DNA of 64,000 bases from the NCBI RefSeq assembly GCF_014529535.1, contig NW_023503941.1:5443214-5507213 (forward strand), written 5' to 3'. The first letter of the stretch is position 1. Each line of letters begins with the position of its first letter. Position numbers and translations under genes: made by a program. This DNA is from Bradysia coprophila. Lineage: Eukaryota > Arthropoda > Insecta > Diptera > Sciaridae. Below the pieces are notes generated by a model that was not told where the DNA came from, ran no database searches, and saw only the letters and a program-made list of their open reading frames with translations. Below are positions 59,500 through 64,000 of this stretch, one piece after another.

Positions 59500-60930
59500 G
59501 GTCTCAAAACAGAAAATATGTCGGTTTTGAAAATTATGTATTTCATCGACCTTGTCCAGACCTTTCCAAAGAACAGCCATTTTTTGAATTAGACCTCATT
59601 AAGATGAAAGTCGAGGAAATTTTCGCTCAAAATTATCTTTTTTGTAGCGTTTTATGCAGCGCTGCAGCACAATTAAAATTGACTAAATTTATATTTTCTG
59701 GAACTCATCGAGACATTTCTAACTATCCATCGCATGTTAAAATCTGTAAAAATTTCGATATATTTTTAAACAAAAGAAAATCGTCGATTTTAGGAAATAT
59801 CATGGAAAATTTCATTAGAAATTGTCCGTCCCAAGTTCCCACCCCTAACTTTATTTCCTCATATCTTTGGAACAAGAGCTCCAAGTGGCACCAAATTTCA
59901 CTTTAGGAAATCTGATGAAATTTGACACAGAGAGGTGCGGGAAAAGGTAGGAACATACACAGTTTTGCTTGCTTTCTCGCCAATAGCTACTACCATTTCA
60001 AAAACCCGATGGTCTTAAAAATTAAATATTTTGTTTCGTCTCGTCAATATCTTTCATTTGATGTATGGCCCACCATTTTTAAGCGAAAGCATCCAGCTTG
60101 AAAAACTGATGAAAAATAAGCAAAACACGCTTTTTTGCTTGCTTTCTCCACAATTATAGTTCCTGATCGACCAACCAGATTTTCCTACAACTGTAATCAA
60201 GGACCATCTCAATAGAACAAACTGACAAATTAAAATGAAAAATCATTTATGTAAGTGTGTGTGTGTGTGTGTGTGTCAGCTCCGTGTACAGACAATAAAA
60301 AGACACTCTTAATGTCAAAAACAAAACAAAGTTGACGTTTTCGTGTTAGTGATGTGTGTGTGATATAATTGTTCAATGAATTTCGGGTCATAATTCCTCT
60401 AGGTAGTCTACCATCACTGTTATATTCTGATTCATCTCGATGTTTTTGCTCAAAATTCGTGTGCGACATGTCAAATGAAAGGTATTGACGAGTCGAAACA
60501 AAGTACTTCCATTTAAAGAAAATCTGTTCGGCCGATCAGTAGTTATTGGCAAGAATGCGAGCAATACTGCGTATATCATCCTATTTTTCCTGTCTTCTTA
60601 CACTATACATTTTCCTCACTATGCTTTTTGACGATTGACTTATGAGTGTTAATGCTGGTAGCAGTGCTTTGATGAGCATCATCGTCTATTTAAAGATATT
60701 GATGTTTAATGTTTTGTTGTCATTTTTGATAAAACATGCGATTAGTGCATGCCGGCAAATTAAATCAAGTCAAATGAAACAATAAAACCGATTGACTATC
60801 GATATAAAGATGCGACAATACCGGGGGGGTAATTTTGTTCGTTTATTGTCGACCATTTTCTTTGAAAATGTCATTAATCAAAATCATAATTTAATCACGT
60901 CTGTCCAATAAAGGCGGCAAGATTGACGAG
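59500..60930. other. Upstream region of the fibrinogen-related gene
   Basis: A plus frame at 59604-59906 starts with ATG but has no recognised domain and sits in sequence resembling dispersed repeats. A (GT)n run lies at about 60255-60276. No other gene is supported. Confidence 0.4.
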
Positions 60931-60937
60931 AGATACC

Positions 60938-60971
60938 TATAAAAGACGAGCGAACTGACAAAAATGTCAGT
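60938..60971 (+). promoter_or_regulatory. Core promoter: TATA box and initiator
   Basis: TATAAA at 60938-60943 and the arthropod initiator TCAGT at 60967-60971, whose A (60969) lies 31 bp from the first T of the TATA box, the standard spacing. The ATG of the fibrinogen-related gene follows 27 bp later, giving a very short 5' UTR. Confidence 0.85.
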
Positions 60972-60995
60972 GTCGAGCAAAAGACGTAGCCAAAA

Positions 60996-61844
60996 ATGAA
61001 TCGGCTTGCGATTTCTGTTGTACTTTTCATCTGTAGTTCAGCTTTCGTTTGCGAGGCTGCCAGTGATTGTTCCTGTGAACTGTACGTGTTACAAACCCTT
61101 CAGGCTGAAAAGGAGAACGCTTTGGCATCCGCAAAAGAGTTGCCTTTCACTTATTTTGAGGACTGCCAAGATGCGTTTAATCAAGGGTATGTGAAAAGTG
61201 GCGTTTATCCCATAAAACCACCATCATCGGCAAGGCCTTTTAAAGTGTGGTGCGACATGGAAACTGATGGAGGTGGCTGGATTGTTATACAAACGCGATT
61301 CGATGGATTAGAGGATTTCTACAGGACATGGGTCGAATACCGAAATGGATTCGGCAGTGTATTCAGTGAACATTGGCTCGGTCTCAACTACATTCGTCAT
61401 ATAACGCAAAATGGGGACTACGAATTGCTAATCGAATTTACTGGGTACAGACCCGGAGAGTATGCTAATGCTAGATATTCAACGTTTATGGTTGGCTCTG
61501 AGGATGAGAAATACAGACTGTATGTGGGCAAATACAGCAGTGACTACGGAAAAATAAAAGACGCCTTAACAACGCACAACGGAAGCATGTTCACCACGAA
61601 AGACAGTGACAACGATGAGCATACGAACAACTGTTCTGCTGACATGGCAAAAGGAGGTTGGTGGTACAAAAAGTGTTACGGGTCGAATTTGAACGGAGTT
61701 TGGATGAGCGAAGCAAAAGCATTGGCGACTGAGGGAACGCAAACAACTTCAAATGTGAGCGGACTAACATGGAGATATGTTTTTGGTAATCTAAATACAT
61801 TTTACAGTTTGAAAAGCGTCGAAATGAAGGTAAGGCGCTGTTGA
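60996..61844 (+). CDS. Secreted fibrinogen-related protein (FREP/ficolin-like)
   Basis: A single-exon 282-residue protein. Residues 1-21 form a signal peptide (MNRLAISVVLFICSSAFVCE). A short linker with Cys-Ser-Cys follows, then a complete fibrinogen C-terminal domain from about residue 50: DCQDAFNQGYVKSGVYPI, VWCDMETDGGGWIVIQTRFD, FGSVFSEHWLGLNYI, the calcium loop DSDNDEH followed by NNCS, and GGWWYKKCYGSNLNGVW. These proteins act outside the cell as lectins that bind acetylated sugars, often in immunity. There is no collagen or coiled region, so it is a minimal form. AATAAA lies at 61862-61867. The promoter is well defined. The family is certain; ligand and role are unknown. Confidence 0.95.
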   Translation: MNRLAISVVLFICSSAFVCEAASDCSCELYVLQTLQAEKENALASAKELPFTYFEDCQDAFNQGYVKSGVYPIKPPSSARPFKVWCDMETDGGGWIVIQTRFDGLEDFYRTWVEYRNGFGSVFSEHWLGLNYIRHITQNGDYELLIEFTGYRPGEYANARYSTFMVGSEDEKYRLYVGKYSSDYGKIKDALTTHNGSMFTTKDSDNDEHTNNCSADMAKGGWWYKKCYGSNLNGVWMSEAKALATEGTQTTSNVSGLTWRYVFGNLNTFYSLKSVEMKVRRC

Positions 61845-61944
61845 TTGCATTTTTGATTTGAAATAAAATATTCTGAAGCATAATGCACGTTTCTGTTGTC
61901 GGGTTTTTCCATCATCGCTTCTCAGTTTGTGTGACTAATGCTTA

Positions 61945-62076
61945 AGTGTCAATTCCACTCAACAAAAAGTACTCCGTGAGAGAGCAAGCTGTCAAATAAA
62001 CAAAGAAAAAATTGAAAAAATTCAATTTTGTCTCTCACACGGAGTACTTTGTTGGTAAGAGGAACTAAGCATTAAG
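61945..62076. mobile_element. Hairpin MITE, AGTACTCCGTG family, copy 2
   Basis: Reverse-oriented near-identical copy of the element at 35770-35910, with arms CAACAAAAAGTACTCCGTG and CACGGAGTACTTTGTTGG. The flanking TAATGCTTA on the left and TAAGCATTA on the right are also inverted. It lies about 80 bp past the poly(A) signal of the fibrinogen-related gene. Confidence 0.88.
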
Positions 62077-62079
62077 GTC

Positions 62080-62450
62080 ATTTGTATAAGGATTCATTTC
62101 CTTCTTGTTCCTTGATTAATAAAATGAATTGAATGAACTTTAGAAGAGACCTATTCGAATTTTGATTGAGTTGATCATACAGTAATTTGTGACTGTTCGA
62201 AATATTTTCACCAATTGAAATGCGCTTTCAGCAAACTTTTTTTTCCTCGAAAGCTGTTGACCAGACGCGTAGGTTAAAGCTCCATATTAGGTCGGTGGCC
62301 AAAAATCTCGGGGAGATACCACCATAAAAATGTATGCTTGTTTTCAGCAAATTTTTGAAAATTCTAGTTTATTTCACGAAACCTGAACCGATTTCACTAA
62401 ACTTTTTTTTTGCTGAAAGCTATTGATAAGACGCGTAGTTTGACACCAAT
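62080..62450. other. Intergenic, nothing recognised
   Basis: No gene. Two weakly similar stretches (62222-62272 and 62391-62440) both contain GAAAGCT(G/A)TTGA and ACGCGTAG and may be an old duplication. Confidence 0.4.
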
Positions 62451-62451
62451 A

Positions 62452-63647
62452 CACGGAAAATTCGTGGATTTCATTAAAGGCTGTGTAACTTATAATGTGG
62501 CTGCAGTTCTTAAAATATAGCTGCAAGACTTATAAAAATATAGCTACTGGACGCATATCCTATTAATGTTGGTTATTTACCTGCAATGTGAGTTACACAA
62601 CTATATTATAGATTACAGAGCTACATTATGCATCGACAACACATGTTATAGCGGTGTCGGGGAATCTCGCACACGCGATCATAGTATGCGTCCTTTTACG
62701 ACATGTAACGAAAAGTCATGACTGTGCGAGATTCACCACTTAGAGGTGAATCTCGCACACCATGAATTTGTGTGGTGTGCGAGATTACCCTACCCCGTTA
62801 TAGCTAGGATTTGCATATTGTGGCTGTGTACTCTATATCATAGCTGTGTAACGCATATTTGACGTTTGAAAAATATAGCTGTGTGCTGCATATCATAAAA
62901 TGTATGGGACCATGCAAGTTGTGATTCGTACTGACGCTTGGTCGGACTCAATGTTAACAGATAAAGAAAAATCGTAAAATAGCTTGGCTGATTTTAATAA
63001 AGCTTGATTGTCAGGTTATAGAAATACCTCTTCAATAGTCAAAATCCGTGGAAACACAGACGAATGAAAGTATATATCAGTATATATCAGAAATTTCAAT
63101 ACATTAGAAACGAATTAAGCGAAGTAACTGCTCCCAAATGTCAAACTAGGCATTTCACAGAAAACAATCGAATTGGCGATTCTTCACGCAGGCAGTCTCA
63201 ATTTACTTTCTTTCAGAACCTGAAACAATGCTCCAATGACAACTCACCAAAGTAAAAATGCTAAATATGAAAACTACAGACTTGAATTAGGCTGTGTGCC
63301 TTATAATATAGCTGCAGAATTTATATTGCGGTAACAACGCTTCGAAATAAGAACGTGTTAAAGCGCAAGCAAAATTAGCACAACAGCAGCATAGGTGACG
63401 GTCGGATTCTCAGGTTAAGTATCAATGGGCGCGGTTAGTACTTGGATGGGTGACCGCAAAATTCATGAAAGTTTAGGAAAAAATTTTATTTCTCGAGATA
63501 GATTTGAAACGCGTCTCACAGCTATAATATAGGTTACACAGCTATTTTAACTACAGTCTTCGCAATATGCATTACACAGCTATATGCCAAAAAATGGGGG
63601 TGCTAAGTCCACTTATAGATCTCACACGCATATTGGGATTTTCCGTG
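62452..63647. mobile_element. Putative DNA element with TATAGCTGTGTAA repeats and 5S-derived insert
   Basis: Ends carry CACGGAAAAT (62454) and its complement ATTTTCCGTG (63637), about 1.2 kb apart. Both subterminal regions are full of ATATAGCTG(C/T) and GTGTAACTCATAT-like motifs in either orientation. A hairpin-rich insert with three AATCTCGCACA motifs lies at 62650-62805. A 5S rRNA-like stretch lies at 63394-63456. No transposase; no target duplication confirmed. Confidence 0.55.
63394..63456 (+). pseudogene. 5S rRNA-derived fragment
   Basis: The sequence GGGCGCGGTTAGTACTTGGA followed by TGGGTGACCGC is the 3' half of 5S rRNA, including the box C internal promoter. CGGTCGGATTCTCAGGTTAA upstream resembles the middle of the molecule. 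The first third of 5S and the 3' terminal stem are missing, so it is not a working gene. It could be a 5S pseudogene or the head of a 5S-derived SINE. Confidence 0.75.
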
Positions 63648-63656
63648 CAAATGGCA

Positions 63657-64000
63657 CGAAATTAATTTTTTTTGAAGATTTTTAGTTCATTCTGCTTTGA
63701 AGTAAGGTAAAATCACTTCGACCCAAACGTTGCCGAAATTACATTTTTTCAAATAAAAACTGAAAATCGGTGTCATTCGAAAGCTGGAGCATATGACTTC
63801 ACGAGAAAAATAACTTTGAGTCAATCAGGTTAGTTGGGTGACTAAAGTAGGTGAAAACAGCTTTCCAGTGGTGATAAAAGTCATCCTCGAATTTTAACTC
63901 GTCGAGGTTATCTCGAAAAATTTTGTAACAACTTTTTTTAACCGGGTTTGAGCCAAAGCAACATTTTCTTTGGGGTAATAACCACCAATTGTGAAAACAA
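63657..64000. other. Right flank, nothing recognised
   Basis: AT-rich DNA with no supported gene or repeat. Confidence 0.4.

Noticed and set aside
1-64000. tRNA genes
   Set aside because: No convincing A-box/B-box pair with a cloverleaf was noticed by eye; a tRNA scan would be decisive.

Overview
The window is a gene-poor, AT-rich, repeat-dense piece of a eukaryotic nuclear genome, almost certainly an arthropod and most likely a dipteran. The evidence is short GT-AG introns (56-70 bp as well as longer ones), AATAAA signals close to stops, a TATA plus TCAGT initiator promoter, neuroglian, plexin-domain and fibrinogen-related genes of insect type, and interspersed elements carrying a (GTCY)n microsatellite like the mini-me/DINE-1 elements of flies. 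The species cannot be read from the sequence; a fungus-gnat-like nematoceran is a guess.

Genes from left to right: a single-coding-exon PMCA-like P-type ATPase that has lost catalytic residues (1001-3892, +); a three-exon neuroglian-like gene encoding only signal peptide, six Ig domains and one FN3 (16366-14076, -); an eight-exon, fully open P-element-superfamily transposase with a THAP domain (23542-19904, -); a C-terminal AN1 zinc-finger piece of an SMUBP-2/IGHMBP2-like protein (23890-24551, +); an intact MgtA-type (P3B) magnesium ATPase whose closest relatives by motif are bacterial but which has a spliceosomal intron (31120-28320, with a proposed first exon at 34933-34912, -); an OTU-family cysteine protease interrupted by an in-frame TAG (40586-41281, +); a six-exon plexin-domain-containing (PLXDC/TEM7) gene without a membrane exon (43206-45413, +); an F-box-like gene (53561-52914, -); and a secreted fibrinogen-related protein with a clear core promoter (60996-61844, +).

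Between the genes lie many non-autonomous DNA elements, several with exact target-site duplications: a hAT-type MITE (7598-8056), CAACGCACT hairpin MITEs (8366-8526, 9143-9349), a foldback element with 9-bp duplication (24773-26256), a GGATTAAAT-rich element with 8-bp duplication (37659-38102), a 4.2-kb CAGGGAGCCCACTC element with other elements nested in it (46698-50882), and two inverted copies of a family that has amplified a 145-bp internal unit (17085-18345 and 47049-49105). Three hairpin elements next to AT-rich minisatellites, a degraded RTE-like retrotransposon tail and a 5S rRNA-derived fragment are also present.

The genes do not form a pathway. The common theme is lineage-specific or degenerate paralogs of conserved genes: a pseudo-ATPase, two receptors reduced to ectodomains, a helicase reduced to its zinc finger and a protease with a nonsense codon, beside one probable horizontally acquired transporter and one intact transposase. 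That is what would be expected of a fast-evolving duplication-rich or germline-restricted region, but this is inference.
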